Assembly: GCA_002402325.1 (NCBI GenBank)
Contig: DHFQ01000009.1
Coordinates: 1 to 14,724, forward strand
Direction: 5' to 3'
Origin: Candidatus Aminicenantes bacterium UBA4820
Lineage (GTDB): Bacteria > Acidobacteriota > UBA4820
DNA length: 14,724 bases
Shown here: positions 1-5,817 of the stretch, in pieces
Numbering within the stretch: position 1 is the stretch's first letter
Layout: each line of letters begins with the position of its first letter
Program-made: the position numbers and the translations under genes
Notes under the pieces: generated by a model
Told to the model about the DNA's origin: nothing
The model's database searches: none
What the model saw: the letters and a program-made list of their open reading frames with translations, nothing else

Positions 1-2
1 AG

Positions 3-15
3 GGGGTGAAACCCC
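3..15 (+). terminator. Short GC hairpin followed by T-rich tract, possible terminator
   Basis: GGGGT and ACCCC form a 5-bp stem around a 3-base loop, followed by TTCTTT. It could terminate a plus-strand gene lying left of the window. The stem is short and the T tract is broken by a C, so the call is weak. Confidence 0.25.
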
Positions 16-28
16 TTCTTTGAGACAG

Positions 29-52
29 TGGTGGACGGTAAGGGATTCGAAC
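29..52 (-). repeat. Direct repeat: copy of tRNA-Ala 3' end (att-like)
   Basis: These 24 bases are identical to 269-292, the last 24 bases of the tRNA-Ala gene on the minus strand (T loop, 3' T stem, 3' acceptor strand, discriminator A and CCA). The match stops abruptly at both ends. The sequence beyond it cannot form the 5' half of the T stem, so this is a fragment and not a second tRNA. Copies of tRNA 3' ends are the usual scar of site-specific integration into a tRNA gene. Only 216 bp separate the copies, so any element here is a remnant, or this is a local duplication. Confidence 0.8.
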
Positions 53-77
53 AACCTCAGCGTCGCTCAATACTTCG

Positions 78-89
78 CTCCTTAAGGAG
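78..89. repeat. 12-bp perfect palindrome
   Basis: CTCCTTAAGGAG reads the same on both strands. It lies in the non-coding stretch between the two copies of the tRNA 3' end, just before a further imperfect inverted repeat (GAGAAACC ... GGTTTCCC). No known binding protein can be assigned. Confidence 0.5.
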
Positions 90-162
90 AAACCTTTGGC
101 GGTTTCCCCTCAACGCTCACTTCGTTCGCTGCTCTCCTTCGCCACTTTGTAAGCTAAATTGC

Positions 163-190
163 TCAGGGGGACACTCTTCTTTCCCCCTGA
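163..190 (+). terminator. 8-bp GC hairpin with downstream T run
   Basis: TCAGGGGG (163-170) pairs perfectly with CCCCCTGA (183-190) around a 12-base loop, and a run of five T follows at 198-202. It looks like a plus-strand intrinsic terminator, but no plus-strand gene precedes it in the window. On the minus strand there is no T run, so it is not an obvious terminator for the tRNA. The TGAAACCCC sequence beside it resembles the hairpin at 3-15. Confidence 0.3.
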
Positions 191-268
191 AACCCCCTTT
201 TTAAGCCGAGGGTTCTCAGTGCTTAAAACGGATGTGGGCCCGGATTTTGATATTTGTCAAAATGATGA

Positions 269-344
<76 letters not shown>

Positions 345-353
345 TTTTGTGTT

Positions 354-359
354 ATTATA
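354..359 (-). promoter_or_regulatory. -10 box of tRNA-Ala promoter
   Basis: A perfect TATAAT on the minus strand ends ten bases before the first base of the tRNA, a normal -10 position. No good -35 box is seen at 17 bases (TTTTAT). The box sits in a small palindrome (351-363) in the short gap shared with the divergent HD-domain gene. Confidence 0.5.
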
Positions 360-385
360 TAACACTTGAAGATTAAATAAAAATT

Positions 386-390
386 GGAGG
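386..390 (+). promoter_or_regulatory. Ribosome binding site deciding the HD-protein start
   Basis: GGAGG lies five bases before ATG at 396. An in-frame TTG at 384 overlaps this site and cannot use it, so ATG 396 is the start. Confidence 0.8.
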
Positions 391-395
391 CAAAG

Positions 396-962
396 ATGGA
401 AGTTAACTACGAAAATGCCAACAAAATTTTAAACGAATGGGTTAAGTCTGACGCTCTTTTAAAGCACGCTTTGGGGGTTGAATTTGCTATGAGGAGTTAT
501 GCAAGAAAGTTTGGTGAGAACGAAGAAATGTGGGCAATTGTTGGGCTTTTACACGACCTTGACTACGAGAAATACCCGACAAAAGAGGATCATCCATATA
601 GAGGTGTAAAATACCTTTCATCAATTGGATTTCCTGAAGAGATTACGGATGCAATTCTATCTCACGCTTCTTATACAAATGTTGCAAGGGAATCTCTTTG
701 TAAGAAAACTCTTTTTGCTGTCGATGAACTTGTCGGTTTTCTTTTTGCCTGTGCCTATGTTCAACCCGACAAATCCTTCAAAAGCGTCAAAGTTAAAAGC
801 GTAATCAAAAAACTAAAAGATAGGGCTTTTGCAAGGAGTGTCAACAGAGACGAGATTACCGAAGGTGCGTCATTGCTTAACATTCCTCTTGAAGAGCATA
901 TTGAATTTGTAAGAGACGCCCTTGCCCAGAATGAAGATAAATTAGGCTTTGGAAATGGGTGA
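396..962 (+). CDS. HD-domain protein, putative metal-dependent phosphohydrolase
   Basis: The protein is 188 residues, with the HD-domain pattern of metal-binding residues: His24, the His53-Asp54 pair in a LLHDLDYEKYP context, His90 and Asp110. HD proteins use such residues to hold divalent metals and usually hydrolyse phosphate esters, often of nucleotides. Those with the HDLDYEKYP motif are a common small bacterial group annotated only as HD-domain or hydrolase, and the substrate is unknown. No signal peptide or membrane segment is visible, so it is likely cytoplasmic. It starts at ATG 396 behind a strong GGAGG, and its stop lies two bases from the convergent folC stop with no terminator between them. 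The biochemical role is not predictable from context. Confidence 0.85.
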   Translation: MEVNYENANKILNEWVKSDALLKHALGVEFAMRSYARKFGENEEMWAIVGLLHDLDYEKYPTKEDHPYRGVKYLSSIGFPEEITDAILSHASYTNVARESLCKKTLFAVDELVGFLFACAYVQPDKSFKSVKVKSVIKKLKDRAFARSVNRDEITEGASLLNIPLEEHIEFVRDALAQNEDKLGFGNG

Positions 963-964
963 TT

Positions 965-2257
965 TTACATTCCCGTTCCAAAAAGTGGTGGTTTCCTGTT
1001 TGTAAGATTTCTCTTTAGATAACCAACGAGGTATAGACTTCCAAAGACAAAGAGTGCGCCATCCTTACCCGCTTTTAATTTTGCCTTATAGAACGCTTCG
1101 ATCGGTTCTTCGATAAAAATGTAATTAAACGGCAAATTTGATTTTTCAAAATCATCTTTTGTGGCACATCTTTTCATATCTATTTGAGTGAAAATCATTT
1201 CATCGAATATTGGGGCAACAAGTCTTAACATCTTTTTAAAATCTTTGTCTTTCATCGATGCAAAAAGAGCCACCCTTTTCTTATTAACGCTTTTAGCAAA
1301 ATCCTTTAAAGATTTGACTCCATCAATGTTGTGGGCACCATCAAGATAAACATCAGGATTTTCAGAAATTTTCTCAAGCCTCCCCTCCCATCGACACTTC
1401 AAAATTCCGTCGTAGATTGAATTTTCGCAATTGAAACCTGCTTCGCTCAATTTTAATGTTGTAAAAACTGCAAGTGCTGAATTTACAACCTGATGTTTTC
1501 CCGGCAAAGGAGGAGATGGAAAAATCTGTCTTAAGTTATCATATTTGATGATGTAATTCCCATTGACTTTGTTTGGGGTAAAATCCTTATATGAAAAGAA
1601 AATCGCACCCTTCTTTGAGGCTTCGCTTTTCAAAATTGTTAGAGTTTTATTATCTGTTTTTCCGACTACCGCAATCTTGTTCTCTCTAAAAATCCCGCTT
1701 TTTTCTAACGCAATTTCTTCAATTTTATTTCCAATATATTTCTGATGATCAAGAGAGACATTTGTTACAATAGAGATTATCGGTTCAAGAATATTTGTGC
1801 AATCATTTTTTCCGCCCATTCCAACCTCAACAACCGCTATATCAACTTGTTTTTCTTCAAAAATTAAAAAAGAAGTTAAAGTCAAAGTTTCAAAAAATGT
1901 TGGACATTCATCAAGAATTTCACTGTTTTTTAAATCTTCATAACACCCTTTTACTCTTGATATTGCTTTTGCAAAGTCATTCTTTGAAACAAGTTGGTTG
2001 TCAATCTTGATTCTTTCCCTTATGTCAACGAGGTGGGGAGAGGTAAAAAGCCCCGTTTTAAAGCCGGATAAACGCAAGATTGATTCTATGTAAGCCGCTG
2101 TTGACCCCTTTCCATTTGTCCCTCCAATCAATACAGATGGGAACTTTAGATGGGGAGAGCCAAGATAATGAGATATTGTCCTTGTATGTTCAACACCAGT
2201 TTTGATTCCAAATTTGACAAGATTTTCGAGGTATTTTAAGGAAGATGAGTAGTTCAT
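965..2257 (-). CDS. folC: Folylpolyglutamate synthase / dihydrofolate synthase
   Basis: This 430-residue protein is of typical FolC length. It adds glutamate to folates (and, in bifunctional members, to dihydropteroate), using ATP in the cytoplasm. Visible motifs in order are the P-loop GTNGKGS at 46-52, TSPHL at 72-76, the FETLT block at 122-126, EVGMGGKNDCTN at 144-155 (usually EVGLGGRLDATN), NVSLDH followed by EKSGIF, the LPGKHQ..N substrate segment near 251-259, and DGAHN at 306-310 in the C-terminal ligase domain. Its ATG overlaps the accD stop as ATGA, so the two are translationally coupled. The accD-folC order is also found in Escherichia coli and many other bacteria. Whether it has both activities cannot be told from sequence alone. 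Confidence 0.93.
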   Translation of the reverse strand: MNYSSSLKYLENLVKFGIKTGVEHTRTISHYLGSPHLKFPSVLIGGTNGKGSTAAYIESILRLSGFKTGLFTSPHLVDIRERIKIDNQLVSKNDFAKAISRVKGCYEDLKNSEILDECPTFFETLTLTSFLIFEEKQVDIAVVEVGMGGKNDCTNILEPIISIVTNVSLDHQKYIGNKIEEIALEKSGIFRENKIAVVGKTDNKTLTILKSEASKKGAIFFSYKDFTPNKVNGNYIIKYDNLRQIFPSPPLPGKHQVVNSALAVFTTLKLSEAGFNCENSIYDGILKCRWEGRLEKISENPDVYLDGAHNIDGVKSLKDFAKSVNKKRVALFASMKDKDFKKMLRLVAPIFDEMIFTQIDMKRCATKDDFEKSNLPFNYIFIEEPIEAFYKAKLKAGKDGALFVFGSLYLVGYLKRNLTNRKPPLFGTGM

Positions 2258-3108
2258 TTAATATTTTGAGTCATCAGTTTAAGAAGTTTTGAAATAGTCT
2301 CCTTGAGTTCATTTCTACTTAAGACAATATCAATCATCCCCTTTTCAAGCAGGAATTCAGATTTTTGAAAATTCTCCGGAAGTTTTTGTCTTATCGTTTG
2401 CTCAATCACCCTTGGTCCTGCAAAACCAATCAAAGCCTTTGGTTCAGCGATGTTAATATCACCAAGCATAGCGTAAGAGGCTGTAACCCCACCCGTTGTT
2501 GGGTTTGTAAAAATTGAAATATAAGGAAGCGAAGCGTTATGAAGTTCCTTTAAAGCGGATGAAACTTTTGCCATCTGCATTAAAGAAAAAACCGATTCCT
2601 GCATCCTTGCTCCGCCTGAGGCTGAAATAATAATTAAGGGAAGTCTATTTTCTATTGAATAGTCAATTGCCCTTTTAATCTTTTCACCGACGACGCTTCC
2701 CATTGAACCGCCCATAAACGAGTACTCCATAACGCACAAAACGGTTCTAATTCCACCGATTTTTCCATCAACACAAACTATTGCCTCTTTTTCACCGCTT
2801 TTCTTTTTGTACTCCTCAAGCCTCTCTTTGTAAGGTTTTAAATCGGAAAATTTAAGCGGGTCAAGTGGAAGTACATTTGCAAAAAGTTCTTCGTATTTTG
2901 AATCATCTATAAGAAGTTCAATCCTTTTCCTTGCATTTATGTAAAAATGGTAATTGCACTTTGGGCAAACATTATTATTTTTTTCAATCAACTCACCATA
3001 CATTATTTGCCCACATGCATCGCATTTTGTCCAGAGTCCCTTTGGAACTCTCACAGACCTCTCTGTTTCGGGCGTTGCTTCTGGCTTTTGCTTCTTTCTA
3101 AACCACAT
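2254..3108 (-). CDS. accD: Acetyl-CoA carboxylase carboxyltransferase subunit beta
   Basis: This 284-residue protein is the beta half of the carboxyltransferase that moves carboxyl from biotin to acetyl-CoA, forming malonyl-CoA for fatty acid synthesis. The N-terminal zinc ribbon is intact, with Cys29, Cys32, Cys48 and Cys51 in a CxxC...CxxC pattern. The crotonase-like carboxyltransferase core follows, with YSFMGGSMGSVVGEK, the SASGGARMQE oxyanion-hole segment, NPTTGGVTAS and IGFAGPRVIEQT, all hallmarks of AccD. The length is normal. It starts at ATG 3108 with a GGAG site upstream and is the first gene of a two-gene unit with folC. The partner accA is not in this window and must be elsewhere. 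Confidence 0.96.
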   Translation of the reverse strand: MWFRKKQKPEATPETERSVRVPKGLWTKCDACGQIMYGELIEKNNNVCPKCNYHFYINARKRIELLIDDSKYEELFANVLPLDPLKFSDLKPYKERLEEYKKKSGEKEAIVCVDGKIGGIRTVLCVMEYSFMGGSMGSVVGEKIKRAIDYSIENRLPLIIISASGGARMQESVFSLMQMAKVSSALKELHNASLPYISIFTNPTTGGVTASYAMLGDINIAEPKALIGFAGPRVIEQTIRQKLPENFQKSEFLLEKGMIDIVLSRNELKETISKLLKLMTQNIK

Positions 3109-3179
3109 AGTTTACTCCAGATGGATAGGATATACTAAAAAAACAAAAAATTCTATGATATGCTTTTATAGGAGGCTTT
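3109..3179. promoter_or_regulatory. Divergent intergenic region between accD and the PASTA-rpe operon
   Basis: This 71-base, very AT-rich gap must carry or abut the promoters of both the minus-strand accD-folC pair and the nine-gene plus-strand operon. On the plus strand TATACT (3131-3136) and TATGAT (3154-3159) are -10-like, but neither has a good -35 at the right distance. On the minus strand TATATC/TATCCT around 3127-3134 are candidates. AGGAGG at 3170-3175 is the ribosome site for the PASTA gene, and GGAG near 3118 (minus) is that for accD. Confidence 0.35.
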
Positions 3180-3869
3180 ATGAAGCGTCTTATTTTGATT
3201 GTGGTTTTTTGTTGTCTATTCTTCGGCGGAATCTTAATGGGGTTTATGATTGTCTTAGGATTCTTTTCTTCATCATCTTCGGTTCTGGTTCCAAACCTTG
3301 ATGGAATCTCAGTTGAAGAGGCTCAAAACATTTTGAATGAAAGGAATTTAAAACTTAAAATTCTTGAAGAGAGATATGATTTAAAAAGAGAAAAGGGAAG
3401 TATTATCAGTTTCAATCCATCTTATGGAATGAGCATAAAAAAAGGTCAAAGTGTTTATGTTGTGGTTAGTAAGGGAATTGAAAAAGTTGTTATGCCCAAC
3501 TTGACTGATAAAAGTCTTCAAGAATCTCAAATTGAACTTTCAAAGTTGGGTCTTAAATTGAAATCACTTTCATACATTTCCGATAGAAGGAAAGAGGGAG
3601 TGGTGATTTCACAATATCCCTCCTCTAATGCTATAATTCCTAAGGAAAGCGATTGTTTTCTACTTTTAAGCAAAGGAGGAAGAAGACCAATTTTTGTTAT
3701 GCCCGACATTATAAAAAAGGATTTTACAACCGTTTCAAGAAGTTTATCTGAATATGGATTTCAAGTTATTTCATCCGGTTCAAATGAAGGAATAATTACT
3801 ACTCAAAAGCCATTGTCGGGTATGCCAGTTGATGCAAATGAGGTTATCTTTGTTGGAGTCCAAAAATGA
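3180..3869 (+). CDS. Membrane-anchored protein with three PASTA domains
   Basis: The 229-residue protein has a short cytoplasmic start (MKR), one long hydrophobic segment at about residues 4-28, a Ser-rich linker, then three consecutive PASTA repeats (about 36-98, 101-165 and 170-229). Each repeat shows the typical pattern of V/M-P-(N/D) at its start, an EAQ/ESQ helix, G--V/I-I-S/T-P/Q-P in the middle and a closing V-VSKG-like strand. PASTA domains bind peptidoglycan fragments or beta-lactams in PknB-type kinases and some penicillin-binding proteins. Here there is no kinase or transpeptidase domain, so it is a stand-alone extracytoplasmic protein. It is preceded by AGGAGG, is first in the operon, and overlaps rpe as ATGA. 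A role at the cell wall is inferred from the domain alone. Confidence 0.85.
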   Translation: MKRLILIVVFCCLFFGGILMGFMIVLGFFSSSSSVLVPNLDGISVEEAQNILNERNLKLKILEERYDLKREKGSIISFNPSYGMSIKKGQSVYVVVSKGIEKVVMPNLTDKSLQESQIELSKLGLKLKSLSYISDRRKEGVVISQYPSSNAIIPKESDCFLLLSKGGRRPIFVMPDIIKKDFTTVSRSLSEYGFQVISSGSNEGIITTQKPLSGMPVDANEVIFVGVQK

Positions 3870-4537
3870 AAAAGACAATACCCTCAAAATGCCTTGCACC
3901 ATCCATTTTATCGGCAGACTTTACAAAACTGAAAGATGAAATAGATAGTGTTTCAAAATATAGCGGAATGATTCACATTGATGTGATGGATAATCATTTT
4001 GTCCCCAACCTTACAATTGGTCCATGTGTGGTTCATTCTCTTTCAAAGGTTACAAACCTACCGCTTGACTGTCATCTGATGGTTGATAAACCCGATTCAT
4101 TGATCAAAAGTTTTGTGGAAAGCGGGGCGAATTTGATCTCAGTCCATATTGAAAATAATGCCCATCTCAATAGAACGATAAATCTCATTAAAAAAGAGGG
4201 AATTCTTGCTGGCGTTGCAATCAATCCTTCAACACCTGTTAGCACTCTTGAGGAAATTTTGTCTGATGTAGATTTTGTTCTTGTAATGAGTGTAAATCCC
4301 GGTTTTGGAGGGCAAAGTTTTATAAAAAAAAGCATTTCCAAAATTAAAAAATTGAAGGAATTGATATTTGAAGAGGAACTTTCCGTTAAGATTGAGGTTG
4401 ATGGTGGTGTTTCAATCTCCAATTTAAAGATTTTAAAAGAGGCTGGCGTCGATTGGTTTGTTGCTGGCTCATCAGTCTTTTCAAGCAAGTCTCCCAGAGA
4501 TAGTGCTAAAGAGTTATTTGAGGAAATAAATGGTTGA
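3866..4537 (+). CDS. rpe: Ribulose-phosphate 3-epimerase
   Basis: The 223-residue TIM-barrel enzyme interconverts ribulose 5-phosphate and xylulose 5-phosphate in the pentose phosphate pathway. Signature segments are LAPSILSADF at 10-19, HIDVMDNHFVPNLTIGP at 37-53, DCHLMV at 68-73, VMSVNPGFGGQSF at 140-152, VDGGV at 178-182 and VAGSSVF at 199-205. The metal and catalytic set is present: His37, Asp39, His70 and Asp179. The last two segments bind the substrate phosphate. Length is normal for the family. The ATG overlaps the PASTA stop by four bases, and the end overlaps the next gene by eight, so all three are probably cotranscribed and coupled. The enzyme is cytoplasmic. Confidence 0.96.
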   Translation: MKKTIPSKCLAPSILSADFTKLKDEIDSVSKYSGMIHIDVMDNHFVPNLTIGPCVVHSLSKVTNLPLDCHLMVDKPDSLIKSFVESGANLISVHIENNAHLNRTINLIKKEGILAGVAINPSTPVSTLEEILSDVDFVLVMSVNPGFGGQSFIKKSISKIKKLKELIFEEELSVKIEVDGGVSISNLKILKEAGVDWFVAGSSVFSSKSPRDSAKELFEEING

Positions 4538-4928
4538 AAATGAAACCGAATTAAGAGTTAGATATGTTGAAACAGACCAGATGGCGATTGTGCACCACTC
4601 TGTTTATTTACACTGGATGGAGGTTGGGAGAACTGAATATTTAAGAGAAAAAGGACTTTCCTACGCTCAATTGGAGAAAATGGGAATAAGGATGCCCTTG
4701 ATTGAAGCAAAGTTAGAATATTTTTCTCCCGCTTTGTATGATGATGTAATTTTGATAAAAACAAAACTTTTAAACTTCACAAAGATTACATTTACATTTA
4801 ATTACGAGATTTATAGAAAAAGTGATAACAAATTGCTTACAAGGGGAATGACAAAACATGTTGCAGCGGATCTTGCAAATAAGCCAAAAAGGATTTCCAA
4901 AGAGATACTTTCAATCATAGGAGGTTGA
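4530..4928 (+). CDS. ybgC: YbgC-type acyl-CoA thioesterase (hot-dog fold)
   Basis: The 132-residue single-domain hot-dog protein carries the 4-hydroxybenzoyl-CoA thioesterase/YbgC active-site segment near its start (RYVETDQMAIVHHSVYLHWME, residues 11-31), with Asp16 as the expected catalytic acid and the following H-H-x-x-Y-x-x-W. YbgC proteins hydrolyse short acyl-CoA or acyl-ACP thioesters, and in proteobacteria ybgC sits in the Tol-Pal cluster. Here it is next to a BamD-like gene, which would suit an envelope-linked role, but tol and pal are absent. The ATG has GAGG six bases before it and overlaps the rpe stop. The exact substrate is unknown. Confidence 0.88.
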   Translation: MVENETELRVRYVETDQMAIVHHSVYLHWMEVGRTEYLREKGLSYAQLEKMGIRMPLIEAKLEYFSPALYDDVILIKTKLLNFTKITFTFNYEIYRKSDNKLLTRGMTKHVAADLANKPKRISKEILSIIGG

Positions 4929-4929
4929 A

Positions 4930-5817
4930 TTGAAGAGGATTTTCATAATTGTTGGCATTTTTTCTCTGATTTTATTTTTTGGTTGCCATAAGAATAGAGC
5001 ACCAAAAAGGGCTGAACCCATTGAATTGACAAGCGTGGAGGAACTATATGAAAAAGGGCAAACCTACATTAAAAAACACAGAACACAGACGGCAAGAAAA
5101 TATTTTGAACAGATAACTTTGAGAGAAGATGCCGGAGATTATGGTCCTAAGGCTGAAATCGCCATAGCGGACAGTTATTTTGCTGAAAAGAACATTGATT
5201 CATTTGCAAATGCAATTTCAAGGTATCAAACATTTATCTCCTTTCATGCTATGCACCCACTTGCCGCATACTGCCAGTATCAAATTGGATTTTGCTATTA
5301 CAAAGAAGTTGACAAACCCGATAGAGATATTTCTCCCGCTGTATATTCAAAAGATGCTTTCAAAAAATTGATTGAGAATTACCCAAACAGCGAATATGTG
5401 GCTGATGCGAAAAATAAAATTAAAGAATTGGATAATATCCTTGCAGCTCATGAAATTTACATTGGAGATTTTTATTTAAGAAGTTCTCACCCGACAAGTG
5501 CAAAGGAAAGGTACAAGGGTGTTTTACAAATGTATCCGGATTATTGGAACATTCCTTTAGTCCATTTAAGAATCGCAGAGGCTGCAAATATGGAGGGTAA
5601 TTTTGATGAGGCAAGAGAGCATCTCAATAAAGTGATTGAGCTGAGTCCAGATTCAAAGAGGGCTAAAGAGGCAGCAAAGATGATGGACTCTCTTGGAAAA
5701 AAGGAAGCGAAAATTGCAAAAAAGAAACTTGAATCACCTCTTAAAGAAAAGAAACTTCCCGATATAGATAAGCCAAAGGAAAAGAAAAAGAGGTGGTGGA
5801 TGTTCTGGAGACACTGA
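4930..5817 (+). CDS. bamD: BamD/YfiO-like outer membrane assembly lipoprotein with TPR repeats
   Basis: The 295-residue protein starts with TTG 4930 behind AGGAGG (4919-4924). Residues 1-18 form a signal peptide ending LILFFG before Cys19, a lipobox for lipoprotein processing. The rest is helical TPR-like: E-LYEKGQTYIKKHRTQTARKYF near 38, a DSYFAEKN unit, YQTFISFHAMHPLAAYCQYQIGFCYY near 102-127 and AFKKLIENYPNSEYVADAKNKI near 145, which are hallmarks of the BamD/YfiO family. Then come extra helices and a Lys-rich coiled tail. BamD works at the inner face of the outer membrane in beta-barrel insertion, so the host is likely diderm. The protein is longer than Escherichia coli BamD, and its last ten residues, KKRWWMFWRH, are unusually basic and aromatic. 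A generic TPR lipoprotein is the alternative. Confidence 0.8.
   Translation: MKRIFIIVGIFSLILFFGCHKNRAPKRAEPIELTSVEELYEKGQTYIKKHRTQTARKYFEQITLREDAGDYGPKAEIAIADSYFAEKNIDSFANAISRYQTFISFHAMHPLAAYCQYQIGFCYYKEVDKPDRDISPAVYSKDAFKKLIENYPNSEYVADAKNKIKELDNILAAHEIYIGDFYLRSSHPTSAKERYKGVLQMYPDYWNIPLVHLRIAEAANMEGNFDEAREHLNKVIELSPDSKRAKEAAKMMDSLGKKEAKIAKKKLESPLKEKKLPDIDKPKEKKKRWWMFWRH
5807..5810 (+). promoter_or_regulatory. Ribosome binding site deciding the PrkA start
   Basis: GGAG lies six bases before ATG 5817, whose A is the last base of the bamD stop codon. An in-frame GTG at 5793 would give eight extra residues, but it lies upstream of this site and deep inside bamD. Confidence 0.6.

Larger units (their letters stand above)
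1..268. other. Non-coding, GC-richer region downstream of tRNA-Ala
   Basis: No convincing protein gene is visible in this stretch. It is clearly richer in G and C than the AT-rich coding DNA that follows. It contains a short GC hairpin (3-15), an exact copy of the tRNA-Ala 3' end (29-52), a 12-base perfect palindrome (78-89), two degenerate copies of a CCTCA...CTCA...TTCGCT pattern (about 55-79 and 109-132) and a second GC hairpin (163-190). The composition change and the tRNA-tail copy suggest a remnant of inserted or duplicated DNA. This is inference, since no integrase or other mobile gene is present. Confidence 0.6.

Noticed and set aside
29..104. A second complete tRNA gene at the left edge
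   Set aside because: Only the 3' 24 bases match. The 5' T stem does not pair, and no anticodon arm or acceptor partner is present.
53..202. CRISPR array
   Set aside because: The repeats are only two, degenerate, and not separated by uniform spacers. No cas genes are present.
384..395. Upstream TTG start adding four residues to the HD-domain protein
   Set aside because: It overlaps the GGAGG at 386-390, which is properly spaced for ATG 396.
2954..3301. 115-codon plus-strand frame over the accD start and the PASTA gene
   Set aside because: It overlaps two well-supported genes, and its composition is typical of a shadow frame.
4072..4488. 138-codon antisense frame inside rpe
   Set aside because: It is fully contained in a clear rpe gene and has no recognisable protein features.
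5793..5816. GTG start of PrkA inside bamD
   Set aside because: ATG 5817 has GGAG at a good distance and the typical TGATG coupling. The earlier GTG has no such support.
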